From contig JALJCS010000022.1 of the NCBI GenBank assembly GCA_023055355.1, positions 8,293,001-8,357,000 of the forward strand: DNA of 64,000 nucleotides, read 5' to 3'. The translations under genes were made by a program, and so were the position numbers. This stretch comes from Agelaius tricolor. Taxonomy: Eukaryota; Chordata; Aves; Passeriformes; Icteridae. How positions within the stretch are numbered: the stretch's first letter is position 1; each line of letters opens with the position of its first letter. Below are positions 1-13,800 of this stretch, in pieces. A model generated the notes under the pieces. It was not told the DNA's origin. It saw only the letters and a list, made by a program, of their open reading frames with translations, and searched no databases.

Positions 1-1659
1 TAAGTAAATGAAATCTGACACTATTTGTACAAAGTTTTTTTTGTAACTAGAATACTTCTGTGCTGTCCTATAATACTAATGACATCAAAAGCAGACAGAC
101 AGAACTTTCTCAACCCTTCCACATATAAGTATTCAAGATATTACCAATTTCTACAGTTTTATAAATGAAAATGTATAAAAATCTTTTACAACAACAACAA
201 CAACAAAGTGGAATTTAATTTCAAGCTTTTTTGGTCACCTCAGCAGCAGCCATGCCATGGTGCTGTAAAAAAACCAAACAGATCAGGTGCAGAAACAGAG
301 GAAAAGACAATTATCTTAAATCCAAATCTAAAATATTCTCTGTACGTGCTTTAAATAACATTTTACTGTTTCACAGCAACAGAATATCCAAGTAAGACTC
401 TTATTAAGGAAACTAAAATTAAAATGTATTCATCTTAATATTTTGAGGGTTCTCCTACAGTATTTTCCCATTATACCTTCATCACTATATTTTCCCAATT
501 CATTGAAAAACAGATACCTTTTTCATACATCATTTTACAAACAATTATTAAATGATCAGGATATTTACTACATTCTTCTTTCATTTTTTCTCAGTGAGAA
601 CTGACTTTTAGAACTATTTACATGGAATACGGACATTTTTCATGAAAAGCCTAAGTACTCTATATGTGTTTAAGCAACATGGCCTATTTCTAAAGGCATA
701 TACTTTCTTGTCATAAGATTTAAAAAGTTAAGACACATATATCATGTAAAACTCGACCTTAAATTGATTTATCGTGTCTATTTAAGTCAGCCTCTCCATT
801 TCTGCTACATTTTCATGGCAGTAGATTTTGACTGAAGTATTCATTTCTTTATTCCATACTTGAGTTCTCCAGTTGTACCTCTGACTCTGTGAACACTGCT
901 CAAAGTACTTTTAACACATGAAATGCATGCAGTAACTTCATACAAAAAGATCCTCTAAACAACTTTATGTCATGAGCTCACTACCAAAGTTCACTCATTA
1001 TACACAAAATTCAGCATTTAAGTGTAAAATAACTGGTTCCAGCATGTGCCATGATAGAAATGGCACAGGGTTTTTTCTTTTTACATTGTTCTATAAAAAG
1101 CACATTGTATAGAATATAGCATTTACTCTGCAAGGATCGATTGTGCATCACTGTTTTCCTCTAATATGTGCAGGACTACATTCCATTGCAACAAACCACA
1201 CTTAGGTTTAGTAGAGTACTACACTGGATTGAAAACAGTGGTCTTGATGGCATGCTGTAAAAAAAAGAACAATATATTCGCCTAATACCAATAATCATTC
1301 AAGAAAACATTCATAACAGCACAGGCTTCTCTGTTGAAACTGCCACATGGTGAACACTAAGCTATTATATAAACTGCATGGACATATTTATTATGTATCA
1401 TTAACTCTATTTTAAGTATTCTGTACCTAAATGTATTTTCAAAAAGAAAAAAAAAAAAGGTACCTAAGTAATCTAACATAAAACAACTTTTGGCAGCCCC
1501 TGCTAGTGTTTGGATTTAAAAAAAGGAAAAAAAAACCCACGCCATTGTCCCTCCTCCCCATTTTGCTGGGATTTCTTAGGAGAAAAGGAATGAAGAGAAG
1601 ACAAAATATTAAAGTGTGATCTCCTTCCACTAATGCATTCAGCAGAAAGCAGCAGTATC
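1..1659 (-). other. RAB11FIP2: RAB11FIP2 3'UTR (likely runs off the window)
   Basis: AT-rich, without long ORFs, directly downstream of the TGA. On the minus strand there is AATAAA at 1392-1387 and 853-848 and the variant ATTAAA at 219-214; any of these could direct polyadenylation. The human 3'UTR is several kilobases as I recall, so the distal end is probably outside the window. A (CAA)6 tract lies at 189-206. Confidence 0.7.
189..206. repeat. (CAA)6 trinucleotide tract in the 3'UTR
   Basis: Six perfect CAA units on the plus strand (TTG in the transcript). A short microsatellite. Confidence 0.85.
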
Positions 1660-1887
1660 TCAGCTTTTGGAAAATTTGCCAGCTTTCCGAGAGGGTTCAT
1701 ATGGCACTCTGAGAATACTGGGGGTCTCCTCCATCACTCGCACCAGCAGATTGTCAATGTAATCCTCCAGCTCTCGGATGTGGCTGTCCTTCTTCTTCAG
1801 CTGCTCCTTGTGTTTCACCAGCTCCTGCAGCACCTCCTCGTAAGTGAGGTTTCGGTATCCTGCAGTGGCATCAAAAGGATTTCCTTC
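1660..1887 (-). CDS. RAB11FIP2: RAB11FIP2 coding exon 5 (Rab11-binding domain and stop)
   Basis: Encodes residues 435-509 and TGA at 1662-1660. It starts EGNPFDATAGYRNLTYEEV, with the third NPF at 437, then a parallel coiled coil. Y477-I478-D479 sits in ELEDYIDNLLVRVMEETPSI, the FIP Rab-binding signature that dimerises and holds two Rab11-GTP molecules. It ends RKAGKFSKS. The acceptor is TACCTGCAG before 1887. Conservation to human is nearly complete in this exon. Confidence 0.97.
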   Translation of the reverse strand, partial: EGNPFDATAGYRNLTYEEVLQELVKHKEQLKKKDSHIRELEDYIDNLLVRVMEETPSILRVPYEPSRKAGKFSKS

Positions 1888-4800
1888 CTGCAGGTAAGTG
1901 TGGAAAAACACCAGATTTCATTAAGCACTTCAGTGTGTCCAGAAAATTAACTGGTTATTGCTTTTTGTGTTCCTCATGTGCATCTCTTGATGAGAAAAGC
2001 AATTTTTTTCAGCAACACCTCTATTTGCTGCAGTGCTTTTCCCTCCAGCACCCCCAGTGGAGCAGACAACTGGAGATGGGCTGCCCAGCTGGATGAACAT
2101 TTCCCACTCTGTCATCTCAGAAAAAAAATCTCAGTGAGGTGGACACACAGACAGTGTGTCAGAGTTAGTGACTACATGAGCAGTGAGCACAACAACAGCT
2201 GGCAGGTCCATTTTGGGAAACCAACCCCCTTAATTATGGAATAACAAGAGAAGAGCCCTGAGAATTCAACTCCTACTGTAACTTCTCTGAGTATTTTCCT
2301 CTGGAGAGCATCACAGCAAAGCATTAACTCAGCTCTACATGACATCACCCCTCATCTGTCTTTCACATTCATATTTGTAGTCACCAGTGGTTCTCCAGGC
2401 CTTGGCTTCTGAATCACATAATAAAACTTTCAATTTTAAATTGCAGGTGAAGGCAAAAGGTTACTTCTTACTTGCACCAGAGTACTTAAGGCAGAAATAA
2501 ATGTGTACTTATAAAAGACCTTGCTTGCTTTAAAGCAGGAGAGGCCCAGAATTAAGCAGTAGGGAAAACAGAATTGTTTTTGTAATGATTTCTGATGACT
2601 CAGTAAGTGCAGGTATTAGCAGAGATGGACAAATTAGTCATCTTAAAAAGGACAACATGTAATCCTAAAGACTGTAAACTTGAATGTCTCCTTGTGTGTT
2701 GGTTTATAAAAGTATCAGCACCGTTAGACATGTTAAGGAGTATGCTTCATCTCATTCAGAAATGAAAACATTTAGAAGATATGGAACCTACAAAGTCCTG
2801 CACTTCTAACAGGGCACGTGAGACAGCTTTTGTTTACAGTAGAAGCATGTCATTAAAAATTATAAAGCTTGCACAGCTCAGAAGCACACCACATAATAGT
2901 CATACTCATTCCTTTTCCATGCCCCATTCTTTTCCTTCCATACAGCTCCATATTTGCACATTGGCACATGTCGACCCATTAAAATATGCAGCTGGCCAAA
3001 GTTTTCAAAGGAACCTAATTAAAAGTGATGGTGCCCTGCAAATGGGCTGAAGTGTGACAGATCAGCCTCTCTCCATCAATTATACTCTAACAGTAGCTCT
3101 CAAAAATATGCTTTTAAGGGTTTCTCTCTGCACTTGAGACATCACATGTCACATTTATGGATGCATATTCAGTATTTTAAACATACCAAGTTAAGGGATT
3201 GTAAGTAATCAGTAACCGCCACTTTATTAAATGGCTAACCTGATGAAATTTATAAATTGGTTAGCAGTCCATTTTCAACAAGTATAGAAGAGAAAGTAAC
3301 TTCACTTTGTGGTCATATTCTTAGCACAATTTCTTCTACAAGAAGGAAGTAAAACTTTCTCTATTAAATTTTATTCTCTTTACTAAATTTTTCTACACAC
3401 TAGAAAAAACACCATTAAAACTTATATGCCTGAAATATAGGGTTTGCCTAATTTTCTGATTTGGCAAAGGAACAGGAATTAAGATGCAATGATGACTTTA
3501 ATTATGCAATCAAGTTTACTGGAAAGTTGTGTGTAATATATATGCCTTAAAGATGTTTTATCATGCACATGCTCCATATATGTCTTAATTATGCAAGAAA
3601 ATTCTAGCAGAAGTATGCTAGCAATTAGAAATTAATATTGTTATAATTAAGATTTGGTATGTTCAGCTTGAGCCAGTAGGTAATATTTAAGGGACACTTA
3701 TTTCTTTACAAAAATAGACACCACAGTTTTAATGCATAAGAATAATCTTATAATGAATTATCTAAGGGGAAAAAAAAGGTTCTAAACAAGACATGCAAAG
3801 AATGATTGTCTCAGCTACAAAACCCTGTTGGGGTACATGCTGCCAGCCACAGGAAAGGACAGATAAAACAGCTAAAACGAAGGCCTGGCAATCCCTGATC
3901 ATCTCCTCATTGTTCTAATGAGGAATTCTGCTCTGGGAATGTCATCTAAGCTACTTTCACATCTTTTGTCCTACTTACTTCATCTTCCTTTCAGTTCTTA
4001 ATTAGGCCTTAAAGAGCTCATGCTGCCCTTTCAACTGGCTACTGCTCCCATTTAAACGCTGCTTTCAGAGACAGGTGTTGGCATCAGAGGAGAAGACATA
4101 CAAACATAATTACTAAATAATATGCACAAGGAAGAGATGGAATAACTTGGTGAGGGCTAATATTACAGAATCTAATAATAAATTACTTCAAACACCTTAG
4201 AAAGCAATCCTGAATATTTAAAAGGAAATTCAAATGGTTTCATTCAAAACTCTGGTTGAGATAGACTTTCTTCCCCACCTAATTTGTATTTTGCATTAAA
4301 TGAGCACCACCTCATAATCCTATAACAGACATTTAGGGTGGCTGGTATTCCAAAAGAAAAATCATCAAGGATTTCTTTTATCACCTTTAAATCCTTTAAA
4401 TAAAACAATTCACATCTTATTTCTTAAAAGAATTAAACCGATGCTTTTACCAGCAATAAATTACATGATTTGCAGTAGTACATTTGCAAGCACATAGAAA
4501 CTGTAATTATGGTTACTTTACAGACAATGGCTGCTAAGTTAAATCAATTTTTTGATGTCTCTCTTTGTCAGAGATTAAGTAACTGCCTGGTAGAATTCAG
4601 TTTACTATCTGATCAAAGGCAGACTTCAAATACTCTGACATCTCCCACCAGCTACTTACATTATAAAAACTTGGGCATTTACAATAACATCAAATGTTAT
4701 TACAAATCATTTACATAAACCAGCAGAAAACAAACAGTACAAAGTCATATTTGCTTGTGAAACTTGTTTTCTATATATTTTAGAGATTGAAAACAAACCC

Positions 4801-7800
4801 ACTTTTAAAGATGTCATCTATTCACAGAACAAATTCTAGTAAGACCACATTTTCCTTCAAACAAAGACACTTTCCAGGCAATCTGTGGATTATTTTTTGT
4901 TTTTTCTTAGTACACAATTTATTCTCAGTACTTTTAGAAACAAGAGCATTTTGAATACCTTCTAGCATTTATATTTTTTCGTGTTTTCATCCGTTCATTT
5001 ATTATGTGTATTATTAATCCTACCATTTATCAGGTAATAATTTTAATTTTGATCTGCCTTCTAAAGACTGTTCTCAAGTCTCTGATTATAGTGATGGTAA
5101 GCTCCAGTCTGGTCAATTAATAAATCACTGCCTAATGCAGAGTTCCTCACCTGACCATTACTTCTCTAGAGTCATCTAAACCACTCCTAAATTCAGGTTT
5201 TGTGCAAAGAACTAAATATTTCCTTTTTCAGCATGTCATAGCTAAACCCCATCCTGAGTGCAAAACTCTTCTTTATTTCCAAATTTACATTAAGCCTGTG
5301 CTTTTCTACTTAGGTTTTCTGGATAAGTCAAAAAATAACCAAAAAAACCTCAACATTTCCATATAAGAGGTTAAAAAAGAACAAAAGCTTATAAGCTTAT
5401 ACAAGTATCAATTAACTGGCATTTACTGATGGCTTTCCATAACATTTCATAACTCACCGTTTTTTTCCTGAGATCCTCAGAGCCAGAAGGATTCACATTA
5501 AAACTGTGGGGAAAAAACCACACCAAACAAATATTAGCAGGGCACACTTGTTTGTCCAAAACATCTGCCAGAACACACACCTACAAAGTATTTAATATGG
5601 TTAGACACACACCTACAAAGTATTTAATATGGTTTATTTTCTTGATTTGTTAAACTTAGGAAAATAAAACATCAGAAATTAAAGGAAATTTGAATATATT
5701 CTTTGTTCACAATTCTTGTATTTTTCATATTCTTTTTGTCATCAAATTTGAATAACTAATTAAGAAATGCAAGAAAGGCAATTATGGATTTGGCTTCCTT
5801 ATCTCTCCTCTTATCTCAAGACTTAGCTTGAGCTTCTAAGCATGGAGTGCTACTTTAAATGAAATATCCTAGAAAGAGGTTCCTGGGATGAGATTGATAA
5901 AAACTAACAACCAAACCCTACAGACTAACTCATATTCCCAGCTTTCATGGCAACTCCTAAAGGACAAAGTTCCTGAAGAAATTCCAGTGAGATCACCAGC
6001 TTAGGGCTAAAAAGCCATCTTCTGTCAGCTACATTTATTTTGTACTTAAAACTGAGTAAATAATCTATTATTTTATAAACCTAGTGATTATTGTGCATAT
6101 CCAGAAAGAAAAGCTCTTTCATAATGTTGTTGATACTGATAAAAACAGCCACTGTCTAAATGTCAGGCTTAAGAAACTATCCACACAGACTGGTGTAATT
6201 ATTAGCAAGTATCTTCAAAAATCAGTGATGCTGTGTTCTTATGTACTTGCTACAGCAGGTTTGGAGAGAAAACATTCTCTCCAAAAAATGTGTTCAAAAT
6301 CTGGATATGGCTCACAAATATTATTTACTTGGTAGCACCACAGCAGGCACATTCTCTCACAACACAGAATCTGTTTTGTTAGACTGCATGTGCAGGCTTT
6401 GAGAGTGATGTGTGACTGAGAGCTACAAAAACATATATATATATTTTTTTTTTAATTGTGAAGATTTTTTGTATTAGGGAACATGTATTTTATGACTGCT
6501 CACCACTCTGTTATCTGAATTTATAAACCACATATTTCATGGTGTAAAAGTGGAAGGGCAAAAAATTTATGAACTAAAAATACATCTAAAAAAAATTTTA
6601 TATAAATTTGTGAACTAAAATACGTAAAATATATATATTATATATATATTTATATAAATTTAGGAACTAAAAATACATCTAAAAAATATATATATATATA
6701 TAAATTTGTGAAATAAAATACGTACTATATATATTTTTTACATATATATATATATAAATTTATGAACTAAAAATACATAAAATATAAATGAAGGTATTTT
6801 TCTGTAAATAATATTTTTTTAATTTATTTTTTTTTAAGTGTGGACACAATTTTTAATTTCCAAAAGCAGGCTCACACAGAAATCCTGTAAACCATCAGAG
6901 GGTATTTGACTGGATTAGAGGAACAGTCCCAAGCAGACACCCAGAGGTGCCATTAAGCCTAATTCCCATTCCACCTGTGTGTCACAGTGATCCCCAGCAG
7001 TCTGCCCCGTTTGCTGAGAGCCCTTTTGAGCGAGGAGCCTTTTTCACGGGGCATTGTGTGCCCAGCCAAAGGCAGGGTCCCTCCCTCCCAGCCTCCTTTC
7101 AGCCCCACTCTGATGTGTCAAACACATGATGAACTCGCTCCATTCATGGCTGCCTTCCGTGATCCCAGCACAAAAAAAATGAGTTAACTGAACTGGATCG
7201 AATTAGCTTGGTGAAAACCAAGAATGTCTCTATTTAACGAAGTGTGGCGTTAATTTGGGATATCTTTCTTTTGGGACTGTTTCCTCATGTTAGACAAGAT
7301 ATAGAATAATGCAGCCTGACTGCTCAACTGGGGGGCTTTCTGAAAGGTTAAAAAAGCAGGATCTTTCACTGCCTTGAATGACTTTTTAGTTTCTGTGAAA
7401 TAAGTTCTGGGACTGTTTTTCGTAGTGGTAGCTTAAAATGAAAGCAGCAGTTCTGACTATGAGAAGCTGCATTTCAAAATTAGAACTATAAATCACTGGC
7501 AATATGGACTAGTTGTTTGGGGTTTTTTTTTAAGCAGTAAAAAACCTGCAATAATTTCTGCAAAATTGTGGACATCATAACTGCAATTTCAAAAGAGAAC
7601 ATCTGCGTATTTTGCAAGAAGAAATTTGAATACACTTGCAAAAAAAAAAAATGAAAAGCTATTAAAATATTCCCCAATAAAAATCCAAATGCTATGAGGG
7701 CTCTTACTCATACTTTAAGGAGATTCATAGAAAATATACTGCTTCTCAAGGAAGCAGCAGGTGCTGAGATTGCATATAATAACATTTTTCTAAATTGAGG

Positions 7801-10800
7801 TGTCTGCTAAGTAAGGTGGGAGCTCGTCAGCCTTGCTGAGCCCTGCAGTTTTCTGCCAGTGCTGCAGCCCGAGGTGAGTGTGAGAAGATGCAGATTCCCA
7901 CCACTGCACCCCTATTTCACTGTCTGAGGGGCAGGTAACACCTCAAAAGAACATCCTATAAAATTAGGAATGCAAACAGTTGGTGGAATTGTCTTTTTGG
8001 TGTACTGAAGTTCACGAAAGCATTTATTTTTTAATTTAAATTTCATCACAATAATAGACCCCTAAAGTTACCACCTCACTCAATTACTGGCAATAATTAT
8101 ATAAAACAGGCCTCTAGGACTGCAGCCCATGCTGTACAAGAAGCACAAGCTTCCTTTAAGCAGCCTAAAAGCATTCTGAAATTGTTGATCTGAACAGTTA
8201 TAAAAAATAACATTGTTTTGAAATCATTGATCTGAACAATTATAAAAAATAACATTGTTTTCTGCTGTGTTACACTCACAGTTCATAGTGATAGTATTAA
8301 TTATAAACCAGTCTCTGGGGTTTTTTCCCAGAGTTCGATAAATTGGCAGGGAACTCCTGCTATGGAAGAAGTTCCCATGTTCACTGATTGGGAAAAAAAA
8401 TATCTTTTTTGGATTTTTGTAAGGTTTTTTTGAGTGAGGCTTACTATGAACAGTGATTGTGAAAAACTGGCACTGTGGGATTCGATAATTATTGTTTGTC
8501 AATTATACCCAAACAAAATTTGCTCAGTTTGCAAGTAAAAAAGATATTTCTTTTCTAACAAATGGACTTTTCATGTGCCTTCAGGTGATGCCTCATACTA
8601 ATTTATAAGTTTGCCTCTTACCAGTAATAAATTTTCATTCTCTCAGATCACCTTCAAGGAACTACTAACAGGGAGGTAAATCCTTCCAGCACAGATTAAA
8701 AATCAGCTGCAGTAGCATCATGGAAGTGACACTGAGCCCCCAACTCACACATCCCCCCTATCCTTCTCTAGGCAGAACAACTTCTCCAACCCAGCACAAT
8801 TATTCCTGTCCCCCATTTCACTCAGCTGGGAATTCAATTGGTGTCCTTGACAGTTACTTTATATAACAGACATTTTTACCAGATTAAATCATATCCATTA
8901 TTTTATTGTTCCATATTATTTTACAGCTTTGGATATAACTTTCTTTTTACATTTTTCTTAAATAGTAAAGTTTGTTTGAATTTCTGGGGTTTTATCGGCT
9001 AAGATTTCAATTTTAGCTCATCTGAGCTGAGAACCCTTTTCTACTGTCCTGCTCCTGAGGGGAGAAAGTGATGAGAAATAAAAATAATATAAACAAATAA
9101 TGGAGACAGACATACTGCAGGGCTGATTCTGTAGAGTGGTCTGGGTTGCTATTTCATAGTCATAGCAAACGTTATTTTGTACTTTACTGTTATTTTCTCT
9201 GTTTAAAAACATTTCATTAGAACTAATTGAAACTTTTTTTTAAATAATATTTTTTATGGTAATTAAATACTTCCATTGCATGTTGATAATTTACAGTTTG
9301 TAAAGGAAGAATATGGTGGAGTTGAGTTCAGGAGATGTCACAAGCTCAGGTTTATGACTGCACCTTACAACTTTGTCTATTGAAATTTAACAGTAGTTAA
9401 AAATTCAAACATCAGGTCTAGGGGCTGCATAAATATTCTGAATGCCTAGAGATTAAAACAATCTTCATCAAATCTTTCCTATAACTGATTTAAACATTTT
9501 AGTGGCATTTAGTCTGACAACATAATGAATGGGAATCGACTCCTAAATTTGCTCCATGGAAAGTGTATTTTCTTAAGGACCAAAAGCTTTTTACTTACTT
9601 TTTGCTATTCCTATTAGTTACATGATAGTAGTAACTAATCTAATAGTAGTGTATACTATTAGAAATTAAAATTAGGATATTTAAATTAATCATTACTATT
9701 CAAAGTATTAAAATTTATGTTAACTTAACATTCTGTAAAACATCTATTATACCAATGAGCTAAGTATGAGCTTTCTGTTTCTTTCTGCACACAGGTAATT
9801 AGAAAAGCTCTGCCATATTCATTTTTCACTAGAGTTGAAATTCCTATTCCTATCCTACTTCTTGATCTTTGGACTGATTCTGACTACAGTGCTAATGATT
9901 TTTTCTTTGGATTCTCACAACATATATCAAAATCTTGAAATATTAGGATGCCATTTAGGTTATTACTATTGCACAAGGAAATAAAAAAAGAAAACCAAAA
10001 CCAAAAGAAATGAATAAAATCAGATACAGTTAATGAAATTCAGAAACTTAGCCTTCCATAGAAAATCAGCCTGCTGTGTCTGGCAATGCAGAGCTCACTT
10101 TATATTCTGAGAAGGAATGACTGTCTTGTCTGGCAGCTAAACAAGTACAGAAAAAGCATATTACCATCTATTTTGCAATTAGATGCTGGGGAACAACACT
10201 TAAGACACTTCACTGTATAAATTGCTCTGCTGTCAAGCCATGTCCTGTGGCCTTTTGGAGCTTGGGTAACCCCAGGAGGACACAAAAAGAGGATCAGGTT
10301 TTGTGGCTCTCACTACCTTTTCTTGATTAGTTAGCATTCTAAGTATATAAATATTTCTCCTTCTACTAGGAGTTGTGCTACAGCAAATAAGTTTTTTTCT
10401 CAAGAGACCACTAAAGAACTGTTAGACTAAAAGTTGTGCCAGGATCTCCACTGGAAGACCCTATTATTAGAGATCTCTAAGTCAACAACAAACAAATCAA
10501 ACAATCCTAAAATTATATTTTACACTGAAACTTACAGATCCATTTTTGAATTATTAAAAAAGTAGAACTAATCCTTAGTTCTTATAATGAAACAGAAAAA
10601 AAAAAACCTGCTTTGCTTTTACATAGTTTTGGCATTTATTAATAAAGAAACAATAGAACAAATTATTCTTTTTTAAAATGAAATAGAACAGGCAGTACAT
10701 TCTCCCTTGGGAAAGATAATATGCCTCATGCATCCTCTCAAAAAAAGATTTCACATGCCCTAATGTGCACCAAGAGACATTGAAAGCTTGAAAAAATCTT

Positions 10801-13800
10801 GTCATGCAGCCAGCAGGATGAACTTTCCTAAGAGTATTCCTAAAAGAGTCAACTCATTAGGAGTGACTGATTGCTGGTGAGGAGTCTGCAAAAGTCAAGA
10901 TTAATACCAAGTATTTCTACAATATCCCTCAAAGAGTTGATTGCTCCAGCCTACCTTACTCATGTCCCAAATGCTGTGACCACTGCTTTGTAGGAGCTTT
11001 GCAAAAGATTGCATTATTCTCTTATCACATGCAGTGATCTTTTAAATCAGATGATAACAGTCCTGGCAGGACAGACTAAGAATCTCTGCAGGACTTCTGC
11101 TGGTTTTGTAATTTCTCCTTGCCTCTCATGTACCATCAATGTATTTCTCTTGTTGAAATAATGTTCCACTGACAGCTTTACCACACTGAATTAGTCTAGA
11201 GTACAATTAAAGCACTGTCATAGTCCACCAATAAATACTCTACCTAGACTGGAGATCACAGGTGACTAAAGTCTAGTCAAATTTCAGTAGAGAACTGAAA
11301 AAAAATTATTCAAGAAAAGCAATACTAAAGTACACTGTTCTTAAAATAAGACATGCTAACACTGACAGAGGAAACAAAATTTTGAAAATACCATAGTTCA
11401 TCTGATGTCATTTTTTTAATAACCAAGAAATAAATGTGCTAAAATGTCTTAACAGACCTTATTGCTTTAGCAAGCACAACAATACCTAGAGAGCAACATT
11501 TCTGAAAAAGGCATGTGAAAAGCAGAGTGCATTGCATTGTACACTGAATTTCCTATTTGGCAGAGAAGTACACAGCCACTACAATCCTTTGCTCTCATCA
11601 GGCAACTTTTGGGGTTCATTCCAATGGAGCTGTTGCCAGTAACTCTAAAAGACTGAAACCCTTTAACAGTGACTTTGATGATGCTGAAGTTATTGCTCTA
11701 ATAACTCACCCTCACTGTGGTTTGGGATAACAGGTTTTACTTTACAACTTCAGCTCACTCGAGATTGGCACCTGCTCTGCTGGCACAGCTCAAGTGAGAA
11801 GCAGGAACCCAGAGGAACACAAGGATGTTGCAAAAGCTTCTTTAACCACCTGACCATCACACATTCAAAATATTAATGTTGCTGAAATGTAGCAGACATC
11901 AGCTGTTCTTCAGACTTAACAATTTAATGTGATCCAAGCACATCGCTGTTATCAAAAGCCTCCTGTTTTCATGGCACCTCACTTGTTTTTTAACAAATCT
12001 AATAATGGCCATATCAAAATGCAGAGCCATTGCTTATTTCAAACATTGCCTCCATTGGGGAAAAAAAAAAACTGCAGTCCTTGATTTGTTTGGAACATGT
12101 GACATTGAGGAGACAGGCAGCTCTAACAGCCACTGTGATGAAGGTGGGAGAGAGGCTGAAGAAAATCACCACATTCAGAAACTACAAGCAGAAAGATGCA
12201 AAAGAGTTGAAGGATTGGGTTGCTCCTTTTTTTCTTTTTGAGCTACAAATTTAAAAAACTGCTGAAGCAGTAAGAAAATACAGAAAAAATTAAGTAGTAT
12301 TTTCATAATTTATGCTCCAATTCACCAGTGATTAATATCACAAATATGAGCATTATGTGTAATTGTTACAGTGAATCCTAGCATGTCACAAGTTCCTTTC
12401 TCCTCCACTATTCCATCTTCCACATTGCTAAGAATGTAACATAATTATTGCCAGAACTTGAGATAAAGTGTAATCTTTATGTAGACAAAAGCTTTATCTT
12501 CTTTTCTGTGAAGTATAACAGTGGTTAGGTCAAGGAAATGCTGCTTTAGAAGGGTTTTTTTTAATGCCTCTCTCTTGTATACATATATGTGTATATACAG
12601 ACACAGACATTATTTGTGTATGTGTATATATATATAATGTTTAGCAGAAAGCTCCCAAACACCAATCCAGTTTCCCAGATCTGGAATTTGATCTGACTAG
12701 TAACAACCTGTCAGCTTTAAATATTGGACTATTTGTCTCCCTGTGTCCAGTGCCTGAGATCTTGTTAATTACCTAAACTCCCTTTCTGTAGGTCTTGTTA
12801 ATTACCCGTCTCCTGTCTCAGAGGACCTTGTTAATAACTTGTACAATCTCTCTAAAAAGGTCCTAATAACACATTAAAATTAAAGATGCTTTTCTTTTAG
12901 CACTTGTCAAGTGGTGTAAATTGAGAAATTTTCACATCAGTTTATTAGCCTGTAGTGTAGTGTCGTGTATTTTCCTAAACAAAAACAATTTCAGAAAAAC
13001 GATGCACAGGCTTTGGTTATGGCACAAAACAATCTTTGTTTTCCAGGAGCACCCTCAGTTTCTTTAACTGTGTTCAACACAAAAGCCACGTGGCTTCTGA
13101 CTGCAAATTAACCTCCAGAGAGCCACAATAGCAGTAATTGTAAGAATGAGTGCAATTTAAGGCAATATTGGGTAAAAGTTTCAAAACAGTGCATTAAGAA
13201 GTACAAAACCAAAATCATTATTGGTAAATGCTGGCTAAGAGCACTAGACATTGTTTACTTAAAAATTCCTCATTGGCTATACGATACAAAACCTCTGGAA
13301 CTAACAGATTTTGTAGTATTTGCAAAACCAGCATTTTTTGTTTCACTATGAGACTCCTGCATTTTTAAATTGTCAAGAAATCAGGTCATAAATATCTATA
13401 CTATTCCTAGAACAGACAATGGAAACCCCAATCTTAACACTTATGTAACTCTGCTATATCATATCTGTAAAAACACTTTAAAATTACTCATTTATCCACT
13501 CAGCATTTGCAGGAGGCAAAGTATCATCCCTATTTTACAGATTTAGTCAAAACCAGGGAACAACTTTGCCAGATCAGGGATTAATAGAAATTAGGGGTCC
13601 ATATTTTGTGATTTCCTGTCAATAAGTATTATATACAAACTAAATAGGTATTTGTTTTGCTTCTCCAAAATACTTCTAAAACCTTCTTGAAACAACAATA
13701 ATAAATAATAGCAATTAAAAAAATTCATATAATCCTGGCATACTTGCTTTTGGAAAAAAAAAAATCCTAGAAGTGCTGCTGAACCACTTGTATAATTCCT

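Noticed and set aside
1889..1898. Perfect CAG/GTAAGT donor on the plus strand overlapping the exon 5 acceptor
   Set aside because: Probably coincidence on the antisense strand; no other exon signal supports an antisense gene.
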